Positions 1-10,955 are shown, numbered from the stretch's first letter. The stretch is DNA of 64,000 nucleotides from Ricordea florida (GCA_949710005.1 OX453279.1:22541193-22605192); one strand, 5' to 3'. Notes: generated by a model from the letters alone, not told the origin. Translations and numbers: made by a program.

Positions 1-823
1 TGAAGATATTAGCTAAGACTCTCTTCTATTTAAAGAACAGTTCTTCGTGCTTTGCGGTCAGCTTTTCGGGACGTTCGTGAAAGCATGTCCGAGCCTTGTC
101 TCCGTGGCAACTTTGGCGAGTAAGAGTTTCCGTTGCGGGAGATATAGTTTATATGTGCCAAGTGCCTCCTTTTCATATCGGAGACAGTTTCCCAACCCGA
201 CCATAAATTCGGTCGTCTGCAGTACCTGGCAGGTTGCCGTGGTAATCAAGATGGGTAGAGGATGTCGCTAGAAAGCGTGATAAGATAAAGATCCGCAAAT
301 CTTTTTGGCCAGTGCACTGCTAGCCTACCGCTAAACCGGCGCCTTTCGTTTTAGTGAAGGTGATGCCTTTTCACTGATAAGACAGCTTTACCAATTCGTT
401 CCGGTTCCATCAAGTTGGTGATGACGCACACTACTTAAGCTGTTGTGGTTTTCCTCCTCAGAAATACGGTTGCGGGTGCCCCGGCTAACTCTTGGGCTGC
501 GCCGCCATACATTGTTAGTACCTTCTGCCATTACAGTGTCGACTAGCTTTGTACCGTCTTCATAAGATTTTGTGCACCCCTAGTTCTGCCTGTAACACTC
601 TTGACCGAAACTGATATAGACTTAAAGTAGGCCTGTTACACTGTATGGTTCAAATCCGCGGAATAGGCGTTAGTTGAACACTAAGACGGGTTCGGGGATG
701 CAAGGGAGACACGCGAGCTCGTGTCTCGCGCTCGCGCCTCAAAACTCAAATAACGCGTTTTCTGCATGCTTGCATGGCTTGGTCACATCTGTTGGTTGTA
801 ACCTTTCTCTATCCTTCTCTCAG
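1..823. other. Unassigned sequence
   Basis: I see no convincing coding region, RNA gene or repeat. Short open frames near 47-271 overlap on both strands and show no motif. The last 25 bases (about 799-823) are a pyrimidine-rich tract ending in CAG and look like a splice acceptor for the next feature. Confidence 0.4.
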
Positions 824-1076
824 ATTCTTGGAAACTGGTCTTCGCTCTGACTTCAACAAAATCCGAATGAAGTTGTCCGAAATGGCCACTCTTCAGCTGC
901 AGAATCTCGGTCGCAAATCGCGGCAACTTAGGGACTCAATTCAACAGGACGTGATGAAGGAAGACTGTGTTTACGTCAGCGAGTACGACGGCAGGAACCT
1001 GTTGAACTTTTTCGGTGGCGTCCGCGACCCGTTCACAGAATATGGACGCAGAATTGAAGTAGTTACCCTAGACTAG
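824..1076 (+). CDS. Possible terminal exon of an unrecognised host gene
   Basis: A frame of about 84 codons ends at a TAG (1074-1076). It opens directly after a good splice acceptor, a pyrimidine tract then CAG at 821-823. An ATG at 774 lies in the same frame but upstream of the acceptor, so I prefer an exon start at 824. The peptide is hydrophilic and mixed-charge (KIRMKLSEMATLQLQNLGRK, then a tail with EYDGRNLLNFFGG). I do not recognise the family. It could be a chance frame, but unlike most short frames here it has neither low complexity nor transposon similarity. No AATAAA signal is visible just downstream. Confidence 0.3.
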
Positions 1077-2023
1077 GCACAGAAATTAAGGAAAAATTAT
1101 CAAGAATATTGGGTAACGAAGTCATTCTCTAATGGGAAACTGCGCGCGAGGGAGTGATCCTCGTGTGCGTTCACGTCTTCTGAAAGGCAAGAACGCCTTT
1201 GTGCCCTAGAACATTCAGTCTAACAGTAAGCTCATATTCTAGTCATAGCCCTTTCAAAGACCATTTGTTATCGTGATTTCTTTGTTGTCACTTGTTCGTT
1301 GCGTTTCAGTTGATAAAAACCGCAAACTTTCAGCTGCTGCTAGTTTTTCGTGTGTTGACAGTTGTGGCGAGTTTCGTGTTCTTTTTCCGGTTGTGGTTTC
1401 GTGTGACGTGTAATCAACTTGGTGGCTTCAAATTCTTTCCCTTACCAGTGTGTCAAGTGCCAAATTGCACAACAATCGGTTCTTCCGTTTGGAAAATGTG
1501 ATAAAAGAAAAACTGTGGTTTTTGCTGAGAGTTGGGTTTCTTTATCATTTCTTTGTCGACGATGAGTTATGTAAAACAGGCTTTATATTTATGGTTCGTT
1601 GTGGAACGCAACCTGTTAAGATTTGGTTGTTTTTGCCTGGTCCATGTCAATTGGTTTTGTTTTTGTGATTTTTTCCTCATGTCTTTCTCGGAAGCTGTGC
1701 GAAACAACATCTATAATTATGTATGGCGCAGCAACCAGGTAAAATTTTTCTAGATTTGGTTTTTATTCTGTTTGCGATTTTCCGTTGTTATTGCAATTTT
1801 TTGCCCTCTGCATGAGCTATATTTGGGACTCGATGTTGAACTGCAGGAGTGATAGGGTTGTCCTGTGCAAAGTTTATCTTGACCACAACGCTGTTTAATC
1901 AAGCAATCCATTGCGCAACAGGTGACAATTAAAGAAATACTAAATAGAAAGGTTTTCTCGCGGTCAAGGCTGTATCCATTCAAGTAGCTCAATATCTTCC
2001 ACACCGCCAGTTTATGTTTAATT
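1077..2023. other. Unassigned AT-rich sequence
   Basis: No recognisable gene or repeat. Short frames on both strands are T-rich (poly-Phe/Leu) and look like compositional artefacts. Confidence 0.4.
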
Positions 2024-2329
2024 AACAATTATTTGCCAAAGGCTCAGTGATTATTGGTGAATATTCTCCGAGACGAAGTCGAGGTGAATATTCACCGATA
2101 ATCACTGAGCCTGAGGCGAATAATTGTTTTAGTATTAATACACAGGTGATTTATTTCAAAAAAAAGAAAAGAAAAAGCATTATACAACACGAAAAAATTT
2201 TATTTCGTCAAAAGCGCGCGAACGACTGGCAGCCATTTTGTTTGTGGAGGTGATTATCGGCTGATAATCCGAGATAGCGAACCAATCAGAGCGCGCGATT
2301 TTGTATAATCACCTGAGTATTTATACTAA
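2024..2329 (-). repeat. Foldback MITE, TTTAGTATAAAT family, copy 1
   Basis: This is the reverse-complement relative of the repeats at 36,790-36,939/44,207-44,331 and 56,919-57,193. It has two adjacent parts. A 78-bp foldback (2024-2110) pairs GGTGAATATTC-type arms around the AATAATTG ends. A second part is bounded by TTTAGTATAAATAC-type inverted ends and holds CCAATCAG next to GCGCGCGA (2282-2298). No coding capacity. Confidence 0.75.
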
Positions 2330-3097
2330 CATAGGATAAAACTTTAATGAAACGTTTTGTATGTAGGTCAAAGTGATGTTCTACGCGAAGTGAATTATTT
2401 ATTATTGGAATTTAAGCTTATTTTGTACAGTCCGAAAAAAATTATCCAAGCGTCAGATATGAGTCTGGCGCAAGTCAATTCATAGGTGTTGTAAATTGTT
2501 ACTGCGTACAACCATTGTGTGGCAATGTGAGGGATTAATACGCACGTTTCGTAAACCCTAGCCCACCAAGTCTTCGGGAGTTTCAGTTCACGAGACTCTC
2601 ACCTCATTTTTTCTTTTCCGGGAGGGGAGGGTGGAGGCAAAAGCTTTGCTTGGTATTGTGAGGTGTCTAGTACGCACTTTTGCGAAGTGCTCCTTTTTAC
2701 TTAAACCCGTCTCGTTCATTTTGTATGAAGTATTTTTACATGAAGTTGATATTTTCGGAAGAAGTGTATAATAGAAATATTTAAGCTTATTATTGAAATT
2801 CTTTGAGAACTTCCGTGCAGTTTTCCAAGATAAATGAAATAGCCATTAGAATTTTTTTGTTGTTGATGTTGTTTGTTTCTGCCGGCCATGTTTGGGTCGT
2901 GATTCTGCGAAGAGAGCATACGATTTATTTATTATCCAGAGTAAAGAATGAGGTAACTTATCTAATTTACTACATCCCAGAGAGCTTTAGAGATCATCAT
3001 GTATCTTGCAACACAGCTTTCAGTATCTGCGGGTTGAGAGCAAATGCTTGATTAAACATAATTCATACTAAATGTTGCCTGCCTTGTTTTTTTCCAC
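2330..3097. other. Unassigned sequence
   Basis: No gene or repeat recognised. Frames on both strands around 2716-3051 are AT-rich and lack motifs. Confidence 0.35.
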
Positions 3098-3195
3098 AAG
3101 AAATTAGGATAATCAAACGAATTGATAAAGTAAGTTATACCACCGTAAGGTAAAAGGGAGGTGCTGGCGTTTCGAGCGTTAGCCCTTCGTCGAAG
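3098..3195 (+). repeat. Dispersed repeat, copy 1
   Basis: Closely matches 3597-3694 in direct orientation. Both copies contain ACCACCGTAAGGTAAAAGGG and end in a segment reading TTTCGAGCGTTAGCCCTTCG. The parent element is not identified from this window. Confidence 0.7.
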
Positions 3196-3293
3196 CGAAT
3201 GTGTTTTTTCAGCTTGGTAGCTAGCGAATATCAAACGTGCGATTTGTAGTCTGAACAAAGGCCCGGTAAGCTATTTGGGTCAATGTATCTGGG

Positions 3294-3390
3294 CAATTGT
3301 GTACCTACCCCTCCCCTATCCCAACATTAACGCTAACTCTTTAACTTCCTATAATTTGTTGGGTTAGGGGAGGGGTAGGTGCACAGTTGA
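3294..3390. repeat. Small hairpin repeat
   Basis: Arms 3294-3325 and 3358-3390 are imperfect inverted repeats (CCTACCCCTCCCCTATCCC against GGGTTAGGGGAGGGGTAGG) around a loop of about 32 bases. One arm is a C-rich run and the other a G-rich run, so the strands could fold. No coding capacity. Confidence 0.7.
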
Positions 3391-3596
3391 CCCCTGACTG
3401 ACACTGATACAACTATTTTTTCTGTTGTCGTGTGAGGGCCTAAGCAAGTACAGCTTAAGCCCCTCCAGGTCGGTATGCGGAAAGGACTAGGGCTAGAATT
3501 CAAGCTGTAGGGGATATTACATTGTAAGCGATTATGTAGTGTATTGTGGGGATGGTTTCTAAAGAAACTGGTGCTGCGTCGGTGGGGAATTGAAAC

Positions 3597-3694
3597 ACAA
3601 GAAATTGGGTAAATCAGACGAATTTATAAATTAAATTATACCACCGTAAGGTAAAAGGGAGGTGTTGACGTTTCGAGCGTTAGCCCTTCGTCGG
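3597..3694 (+). repeat. Dispersed repeat, copy 2
   Basis: Second copy of the repeat at 3098-3195, same strand, about 500 bp away. Confidence 0.7.
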
Positions 3695-4003
3695 TGCGAT
3701 TTCCCTCTAATGACCTCACTCTCGGTTAAAAAGTAGTATATAATTAAAGGTTTTCATTCGTTCACAGGCCGTGAGCATATCCCATTTTCTCTCCTGATTC
3801 TTTGTGCCCGAGCGACGAAGCCACCAGGCGTTAGAAATGCGGGCTCTCCCCATTCCCAAGTCGTTGCTTCAAATTATTTGCACGATAATTTCTCTAAAAT
3901 CAGCGCGGAGGATCCGAGGCAAAAAGACAGACCGACGGCTCGCGGTCTTATTGGTTCAACAACATTTCGGTTCTACTACACGGGCCTTTTGGAAACGGAA
4001 TAC

Positions 4004-4404
4004 TGTCAAACAGGAGCCCATTACCCGGAGTGTGCAACTCCCATGCTAGACTGTGAAATGGCATTTTCACAAGTAAGGTTATTTTTAGATCGTCTCATCC
4101 GCGAATTGGTTTGGGAGAGCCAATCACAAGCTAGTGCATGATTGATATGTAGCATGATAACCGCCTGTAGCGACAACGAACATGGCCGACATACACGCGT
4201 CTTCATCGGAGTGTTCGGACAGCATTTCTGACGATGGTCAAAGTATTTACACAGAGAATAGTAGCTCCGATGAGATAACTGAGACAGCGGAAACAACTTT
4301 TTTTCGCGGGAGAGGCCGCTCTAAAAATAATCTTACTTGTGAAAACGCCATTGCATACACATATAGCAGTTGCACGCTTCGGGTAATGGGCTCCTGTGTC
4401 AAAC
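4004..4404. mobile_element. Short DNA transposon with about 85-bp terminal inverted repeats
   Basis: The first 85 bases (GTCAAACAGGAGCCCATTAC...) recur inverted at 4319-4404, with blocks such as TTTTCACAAGTAAG and TTATTTTTAGA in both. The interior of about 230 bp holds a small plus-strand frame from ATG 4182 whose start is acidic and serine-rich (MADIHASSSECSDSISDDGQ). It then runs into the right repeat. That composition is compatible with the first codons of a captured transposase or host gene, but I cannot name it. Probably a non-autonomous element. Confidence 0.6.
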
Positions 4405-4492
4405 CAATAGCGGCGTACGGATGGAATGCACGCGCAATGTACAGCTGATAGATAGCATAAGAGAAAATAACCTTATACCCAAGTAAATCTAA

Positions 4493-4781
4493 GGGACGGA
4501 CCATTAGAAAAGTGGGGGGGGTGGGGAAAAAAAACAAAAAAAATTTTATGCAAGGGAAAATGCCAAGAAAAAAATTCATGCAAAGAAGAGGGTAAAAAAA
4601 AAAAATTCATGCAGAAGGAAGGTACAATTGTGACTTTTTCACACGTAGTAAAAAAAAATTCGTGCAGAGGGGTTCACCTGAAAAAAATTCCTCCACAAGC
4701 AGTGAGCAAAAAAAAAAAAAAATTCGTGCAAGCTGAAAATTCCCCACCCCTCCCCCCATCACTTTTCTAATGGTCCGTCCC
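4493..4781 (+). repeat. GGGACGG MITE, copy 1 (TAA target duplication)
   Basis: Starts GGGACGGACCATTAGAAAAG and ends with its complement, flanked by TAA at 4490-4492 and 4782-4784. The interior repeats an AAATTCATGCA-type motif several times and has G-runs near one end and C-runs near the other. The TWA target duplication and G-rich ends fit PIF/Harbinger, but Chapaev-type elements also target TWA. Other copies: 5375-5665, the arms of 15,219-19,741, 47,273-47,396, 63,405-63,597. Confidence 0.85.
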
Positions 4782-5374
4782 TAAGGAGAGCGTGTCCACA
4801 GGCTGGGCGATTTATGAACAAGTTATCATTCTTTACATCTCGCGGTCGTATCTTCTTGTACATGCGCCCCATCTCAGGTAGGTACTAATTTCTTGAAAGG
4901 GACATCTTGCAAAGAAACAAAACTAAAGTTTACCAAGTTAACCTAAGTTAACCAAAATGAACAGTGCAAGCTTGTCAACGATATGCTCAAACGTTCGGAA
5001 TCCTCCTTCTATTTTTCCATCATTTCACATAACACTTCCAATCAGAAGACACTTTTCAACACGGTTGACAAGATGTTAGACCGGGGACCTGAGAAACGGT
5101 ACCCCACAGCGTCCTCAACTGTGGAGCTGGCTAACAACTTTGTGAAATTCTTCCATGATAAGATAGTAACAATATCCAAGACGCGTTATCAAGTGAGCCA
5201 TCCCCGCGGGGGGGGGGGGATACTCTCATAAATTTCGGATGGGTGTGTGCCGCGAAGCATCCCTATCCGATCATGAAGTCTATCTGGCAGAAGAACAGTC
5301 ATCATAAGAGCTCAAAGTCTTCCAAAGAGCGTCTGTAAAGGTAGTTGAGCATCTCATTGATGTGACAGGCCTAA

Positions 5375-5665
5375 GGGACGGACCATTAGAAAAGTGATGG
5401 GGGGGGGTGGGTGGGGGAAAAAATTCATGCAAGGGAAAATGCCAAGAAAAAAAATGCATGCAAAGAAAAGGGTAAAAAAAATTCATGCAGAAGGAAGGTA
5501 CAATTGTGACTTTTTCACACGTAGTAAAAAAAATTCGTGCAGAGGGGTTCACCTGAAAAAAAAATTCCTGCACAAGCAGTGAGCGAAAAAAAAAAAATTC
5601 GTGCAAGCTGAAAATTCCCCACCCCCCCCCCCCCCCCCGTCATCACTTTTTTAATGGTCCGTCCC
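5375..5665 (+). repeat. GGGACGG MITE, copy 2 (TAA target duplication)
   Basis: Nearly identical in layout to 4493-4781, including the AAATTCATGCA-type subterminal motifs. Flanked by TAA at 5372-5374 and 5666-5668. Inserted in the LINE fragment. Confidence 0.85.
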
Positions 5666-5668
5666 TAA

Positions 5669-5929
5669 GGGCTGGTTCACACTTTGACATAAGCATAAGC
5701 ATAAGCATAAACATAAGCATAAAAAATATGTGTGAACCGGGGTTACATAAGCATAAGCAGAAACATAAGGAAATGGAAAACGTTCCATTCCTTGTGCTTA
5801 TGCTTATGCTTGTGCTTATGCTTATGTAACCCCGGTTCACACATATTTTTCTTATGCTTATGTTTATGCTTATGCTTATGTTTATGCTTATGCTTATGCT
5901 TATGCTTATGTCAAAGTGTGAACCAGCCC
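5669..5929. repeat. Palindromic MITE built of CATAAG hexamers (TAA target duplication)
   Basis: Begins GGGCTGGTTCACACTTTGAC and ends with the exact complement, flanked by TAA at 5666-5668 and 5930-5932. Both arms are arrays of CATAAG/CTTATG hexamers. A second inner pair (TGTGTGAACCGGGGTTAC and its complement) makes a palindrome within a palindrome. It abuts the previous MITE and shares its TAA. The apparent Leu-Cys repeat proteins are just this hexamer translated. Confidence 0.85.
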
Positions 5930-6328
5930 TAAAGTCTTGTGATTTTGACCCAGTACCGGGTACTTGAAAGGCTGCAAGTCGACCCTCCTACCGACGCTGA
6001 CTTGCATCGTCAGTCTGTCACTCAGGTCTGCATGTAAGCCTGCGCAGCTGAAAGAAGTTATAATTGAGTTTATGTTTAAAAACATAAACTCAAGAAGGAG
6101 TCACTTGACTTCGAGGAGTATTCCAAGTTCCGGCGCATTTCTAATTTGAAGTTTGTGAGCAAGATCATCGAGAGAGCCGTTGCAGTTCAAGTGAAGAACT
6201 ATATTATTGATGACGATCTAGACGAATCACTTCAGTCAGCATACAAACACCTACACAGCACTGAGACAGCTTTACGGAAAGTACAGAACGATATCCTTTA
6301 TGCAATTGATGATATTTACCCGCCTTAA

Positions 6329-7652
6329 GAATTTTAGCTTAACATTTATCCACTTTAAGAATTTCTCTATTGAAGGTATTATAAACTTTTATTGCAACAG
6401 GAAGCAGAGGAGAGAACTAAGCGGATCAATTAAGGAAATATAAAAAGCCGAGCCTTTTCTAACGAAAGGACAAAATCCTTCTTGTTTACTTGCCGCGACT
6501 CATTGTTAATAGAAAAATACATTGAGCTCAAGTAAAAACACGTTTTCGCCTACGCGTATTTACGCGATACAAGACTACCGCGTATTTCTCTCTTCGGTTT
6601 CTTGCGTTGGTGTTAGGATAGGTATATTATATCATAAGAGAAAATGATATATCTTAGGTCATGGTTCCGCAGCATCTCAATTATATTCAGTTATCTGCGG
6701 AAAACAAGGATTTCATTTATGAGTTAAGTGTGAACTCGCGTCTCAACTAGGTGAGAGCTCACGTCGTAGATTACCTAAGATCATCTTTCAGTTCCATCTA
6801 TTTTTCCGTAGCCGCTTAACGGTTATTCATATTTAACTTGTCAGAAGGAATCCTTGTTTCGACCTTATTTTGTCTTTAACGTTACAATGATTTCGGTTAA
6901 CCGCTGTGGTAAACTTTGTAACTTAGGAAACACGAACATTTTAGAAAGATGCTTTTGTAACCTAAAATCTGTTTACTATTGTAAAACTTATTGCTTTCCG
7001 TAGGTGTTTCCAGCTGCGAAATGGCAAGGTAACCAATTTTGGCGAAACGAACTGTTTAATTAAGTCGCGGAGTGGTTCACACCTTTTAGCTCGAGCTCGC
7101 ATAATGATAAGACTCGCTTACCTCAAGTTACTGAGAACAAGGTTCGCTCTTGAGGGTTGACACCTTCAAGGTTCTTTGTTCTAAATTGAACCGCGTTTAG
7201 CTAACTTTCATATATTTGTACAACTTTAAACTAAAATTCCTTTCGTCAAAAACCTGAAATGAGTTACTAGCTTTGACAGAAGCGAACTGATTCCTTGAGT
7301 TAAACTTCAGTTCTTCAGATATTCTTCTTTTGCAAATCTTCCCATGGACAGGCAAACGTGGCTCATTTCGAATTCTCTTTGTTCTACGAACTCGTGGCAT
7401 CTGGAAACACCTCACTTTCGCATATGAATAGCAGGAAAACTTGTGAAAAGTAATTAACTTTAATGATCCCCTTTAAAAAGGAGGCTGTTCTGTAACGTTG
7501 AAAACTCCCGACCACACTAAGCTAACATTGGAGACTCTACTACACTAAGCTAACGTAAGGACCTCGACTGAGGAGCAGTGACCCACCGAGAATAAACCGT
7601 GTTAACCGAAGACCTGTGGCTCGTTTTGTGCTACAAAAATCTGCCTCGTGAC
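6329..7652 (+). repeat. Degenerate LTR-like repeat (plus orientation)
   Basis: No coding capacity. Several blocks match, inverted, the insertion at 8657-10,382: GTAGGTGTTTCCAGC near 7001-7015, a GCATAATGAT block near 7099-7108, AAGGTTCGCTC near 7139, and the final AAATCTGCCTCGTGACA ending at 7652. Similarity is patchy and only some blocks align by eye. If it is an LTR, its 3' end is at 7652. No 5' boundary or target duplication is visible. Confidence 0.4.
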
Positions 7653-7739
7653 AGATTTTCCGATGGAGAATCCGGGCAACTCTCGATACCCCCGCTGCTT
7701 AGAAGACAGATCTCAGCAAGAAAGCACAGGAAAACGTGA

Positions 7740-8656
7740 GTACAAGTATCAGGATTAAAAGGAAAGCCAAGCCATGTTATATTTGTTGCAATCTTAAGTA
7801 CATTAGTGGGACAAATGTCGTCCTGGTAGCATTTATCTCAGAGCGACTCTGTGGTAAGAATGTGTCGTGAGTTCGAGCATGTTAAGAGCAGTAAGTTAGT
7901 TTGTGTAACCGGTCCTGTATAGCATTTGTTTGAGACGTTAAACTTCGATGGTGTTAAGTATTCTATAGTGCAAAATGCGTCTTTGTCGGGTACAACTGGT
8001 ATAGTGAGAAGAACGCTAGCTTCGATATAAGAACCCTTATGTTCACTTTCTATCATGGGATTGATGAATAGAGGAAAACCTTCATCTAGAGCTTTTGTGG
8101 TGTGTTCCATAGACACATCCGTTGCCAATTGAGACAACATCTGAGGGTGGTAAATAAGGAAACCCATACAGAGTTGTAGTTTCTAAACGAGAACATTGTT
8201 GTAGAACGTCCTGAATTTCTGTGAGGCGCAACAAAGAAACAAAAGCCCGGTTGACCGCGTTAGAGTGCTTGGATAGAAATTCTAGTAAAGTGTGGATTCG
8301 TGGCATGTGGATTGTTCCGAGAATTTGTTAAGTTGTGACTGCCTTTGAGAAAATGTACGGTCAATGGTTCGGAAATCTTGTGAAAGGAGATTCATTTTCG
8401 TGGTTAGTGTGTCAGAGGTTTTTGTGATGTATACTAATTTTTCATTAATAGTCCTAACACAAGGGCTTGTGACATGGACATAGAAGCAGTAATTCCTTTT
8501 AAAGTAGTTTTCAAATTGGTATAGTGGTTGGATTCACACGAGTGCCCCAAGGCGATATAGATTTTTCGTAATATGCCCAAAAGTCCTACATGACAAAGAA
8601 AACTACGACGTCGTTTGCGAGAATGACCCTGCAAAAACATACGCTCATGAGGAGAT
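7740..8656 (-). pseudogene. Env-like glycoprotein remnant, C-terminal part
   Basis: Read on the minus strand from 8656. A basic furin-type site (SRKRRR) is followed at once by a hydrophobic stretch (SFLCHVGLLGIL), the order expected of an envelope fusion subunit. Downstream frames give a helical region (LEFLSKHSNAVNRAFVSLLR) and a cysteine-bearing ectodomain with NVS and NVT sequons. Two related fragments lie inverted at 21,337-22,043 and 52,779-53,460. Frameshifts break it and no complete transmembrane tail is seen. It lies downstream of a Gypsy pol on the same strand, the normal env position. The family is unassigned; Env-like is inferred from layout. Confidence 0.5.
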
Positions 8657-10382
8657 TGTTACGAGACAGATTTTAGAAGGACAACGACGGCCACAACTTC
8701 GTTCCATGGTAGTTTATTCGACCAGGACGTGTTTTGTCAAAGCTGACAATCATGATTTCGAGCCTTCAGTGCTCACAATTTTCGAGTGTCCTCAATGCTC
8801 ACAATTTTCGAGTCCACTCAATGCTTACAAGCCAACTCTATTTATACTAAAAGCTAAAAGTTAATTGGGTTTTCTAAATATCAATATCATTGTTATGCCA
8901 AAACTCGGTGTCGTCAGCTGCGATGGGTCGGAAACTCAAAGGAATCATAAATTAAGTAGTGTATCGTTGTTCGTGCAAAATTTTGTAAAACTAAAGTTAT
9001 CAGAAAGACTTAACTCCGATCTAGCAATCTAGCTCGCTAGTCCAAAAGTAACCAGGTTTTACTAAGATTCTGTCGAGACAGATTTTAGTTTCAGCTCAAA
9101 AAGAGAAGTAAAAATTCAACTGAAAATAGATGAGTTGGCAACCAAAACGTAGAGGGTGTTAGAGCGCACGAGCGAACTTGGATTTTAATGAGCTTCGTAG
9201 ATTAATCATTATGCAAGTTTGGGGTTTAAGGTGCGAGTGAGCCCGAGTCTAAAACAAAGCTGGAAACACCTACTAAAGGAATAATAAGTTCTTTCCCACA
9301 ACTTTAGGTAACTAAGAGACCCTATTTCACAGTCCGGTAGATCGCTTCGGAATTATAAGAAACGTAAAACTTATGGTGCGAAACTCGTTAACGATTGGAA
9401 AACTAGGCTAACTTGAGCTAAGGTGGTTGGTGGCTTTGAACCGAGAATTCCCAAGATAACGAGGTTACCTTGGAAACCCTTGAGGACCACTTGACCATGC
9501 CAGTAGGCACAAAGGTGGCAACAACACGTGCCGAACACTAAAATTTTATTCTGATAAATGTGACCCTATGATAAGGAGAACCACTACGTGGAACTTACCG
9601 GGGCCCAGTGGGACACGGGATTGCATAGATATAGTTAACCTCTTGCACCTCTCACGATGGAAGGTTCACTCAGTGTAGATAGCTTTGATAAGTCGCTCTT
9701 ATTCTCGATACGTTTCACGATGGAAGGTTCACTCTTAAGTGATCGCTCGTAAATTTGTCTCTCCAAATATTCACTCTTAAATTTTCGCTCATAAACTAGT
9801 GCATCGTAAAGGATGGGGAACAAAAAGCTATAATCTTTCTCTTGATTGTCCTCCATGCCTCGTGCTTTTCAAAATGGCGGATAAGATTTCAATGAGCCAG
9901 CGAGCAAAAGTAACGAGCCAGCGATATATCTCAGTCAGCGATATATCCCTAACAATGTAACGTTGAAAAAACGACAGAAACCGTCTGCATTCTATTACCG
10001 GTGCCAGCCTTCGGCTAGGCCCCGGTAATGAAATAACTCAAACTCCATTGATAAAAATTCCAGTATAACTCCAAAAGCGAATGTAAAGAAAGACAAATGG
10101 AAAGCTTCAAATGGTAACCAAGTGAATATTCCTTTGGTAAAGAAACAGAGGTAATAGCAAAAGGAACTGCAGGTGAAAATGCTAATTAGCTCTTTGTGTC
10201 CGTTAACTATATCGTTTCGACCGTGGTCCTTTCGTCTTTCACCTCCGTAAGTTGCGAACAGATATATTCATTGTTTCCTTGTATTCGTTTTGTCTTGCTT
10301 TAAAATTTTATATCTTTTTGAACTCCCAAGTATAATCCCGATAAAAATAGTTCTTAAAGGTAAGTACACTTGACTTGCTACA
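8657..10382 (-). repeat. 1.7-kb non-coding insertion splitting the Env-like remnant
   Basis: Flanked by an 86-bp direct repeat of Env-like sequence (8571-8656 and 10,383-10,468, about five mismatches by eye). On the minus strand it begins TGTAGCAAG and ends CTCGTAACA, the TG...CA ends of an LTR. Blocks match the repeat at 6329-7652 in inverted orientation. No open frame of note. It may be a solo LTR, but 86 bp is far too long for an LTR target duplication, so a local rearrangement is also involved. Confidence 0.45.
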
Positions 10383-10955
10383 ATATGCCCAAAAGTCCTA
10401 CATGACAAAGAAAATTACTACGTCGTTTACGAGAATGACCTTGCAAAAACATACGCTCATGAGGAGATACCCTTGACAATTCTGTAGTGCCCAAGCCTTA
10501 CATGCCGTTACCGATGGTTGATAATGTCGAGCACACGACATATGACTGACTAATCCTGTTGAATATGTAAAAAGACGTCGGAGATAAGAATCACATTCCA
10601 ACAAATTTGAAAAACTCGACATAGAAAGTAGTCGCGTGATAACCTTCTGGGTTCCATGAATGGAACTTAATAAACTGTTGAAAAAGTCATTTTGAGGAAG
10701 CGAGCAATTGTTTACAATAGTTAGGGCTGGTCCAGGGGTAACAACCTTCAAGCGTGTGGTTAAATGCTTAAGTCTTGTATCAGAAAAGAAAAGAAGGGGT
10801 TTAACATTGTGACTGATCAGTAGAGAAGACGGATAGATAGTGACCTTCTTGCCAGTGGCATCAATGTAGTCTGCGTTTAGTGAAAGGCAAGGTATTAGTG
10901 GGATCAGAAGTGTTGGTAGGGTTGTTGGCGGGCAGCTCATTGGCAAGGCGACCAT
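10383..10955 (-). pseudogene. Env-like glycoprotein remnant, N-terminal (surface) part
   Basis: The minus-strand frame starts at ATG 10,955 with a signal-peptide-like start: a hydrophobic stretch (TLLIPLIPCLSL) after a short polar leader. Cysteines follow in the region around ECDSYLRRLFTYSTGLVSHM, with a possible NCS sequon. Near 10,460 the frame shifts and runs into a basic cleavage-site-like segment (SRKRRS) that is repeated at the start of the downstream piece. It would be the surface subunit of the same glycoprotein, now separated from the fusion subunit by the 1.7-kb insertion. It lies just downstream of the SGNH frame on the same strand. Confidence 0.45.

Larger units (their letters stand above)
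4983..6328 (+). pseudogene. CR1/L2-like LINE reverse-transcriptase fragment, split by two MITEs
   Basis: Three stretches read as one LINE ORF2 segment. 4983-5200 gives the pre-RT region (KRYPTASSTVELANNFVKFF). 5935-6145 gives the lead-in (CDFDPVP, then KGCKSTLLPTLT...LRS). 6146-6311 gives the start of the RT palm (FVSKIIERAVAVQVKNYI, then QSAYKHLHSTETAL). These are the usual CR1/L2 RT block sequences. The frame is broken by a G-run insertion near 5210, by the two MITEs at 5375-5929 and by frameshifts. It stops just after LYAIDD, where an LTR-like repeat seems to begin. The catalytic FADD block and endonuclease are absent. Dead copy. Confidence 0.8.

Noticed and set aside
5680..5920. CRISPR-like array of short regular repeats
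   Set aside because: The repeats are contiguous hexamers with no spacers, in a eukaryotic MITE.
5643..5932. Leu-Cys repeat proteins on both strands
   Set aside because: Translation of the CATAAG/CTTATG hexamer array in a palindromic MITE.
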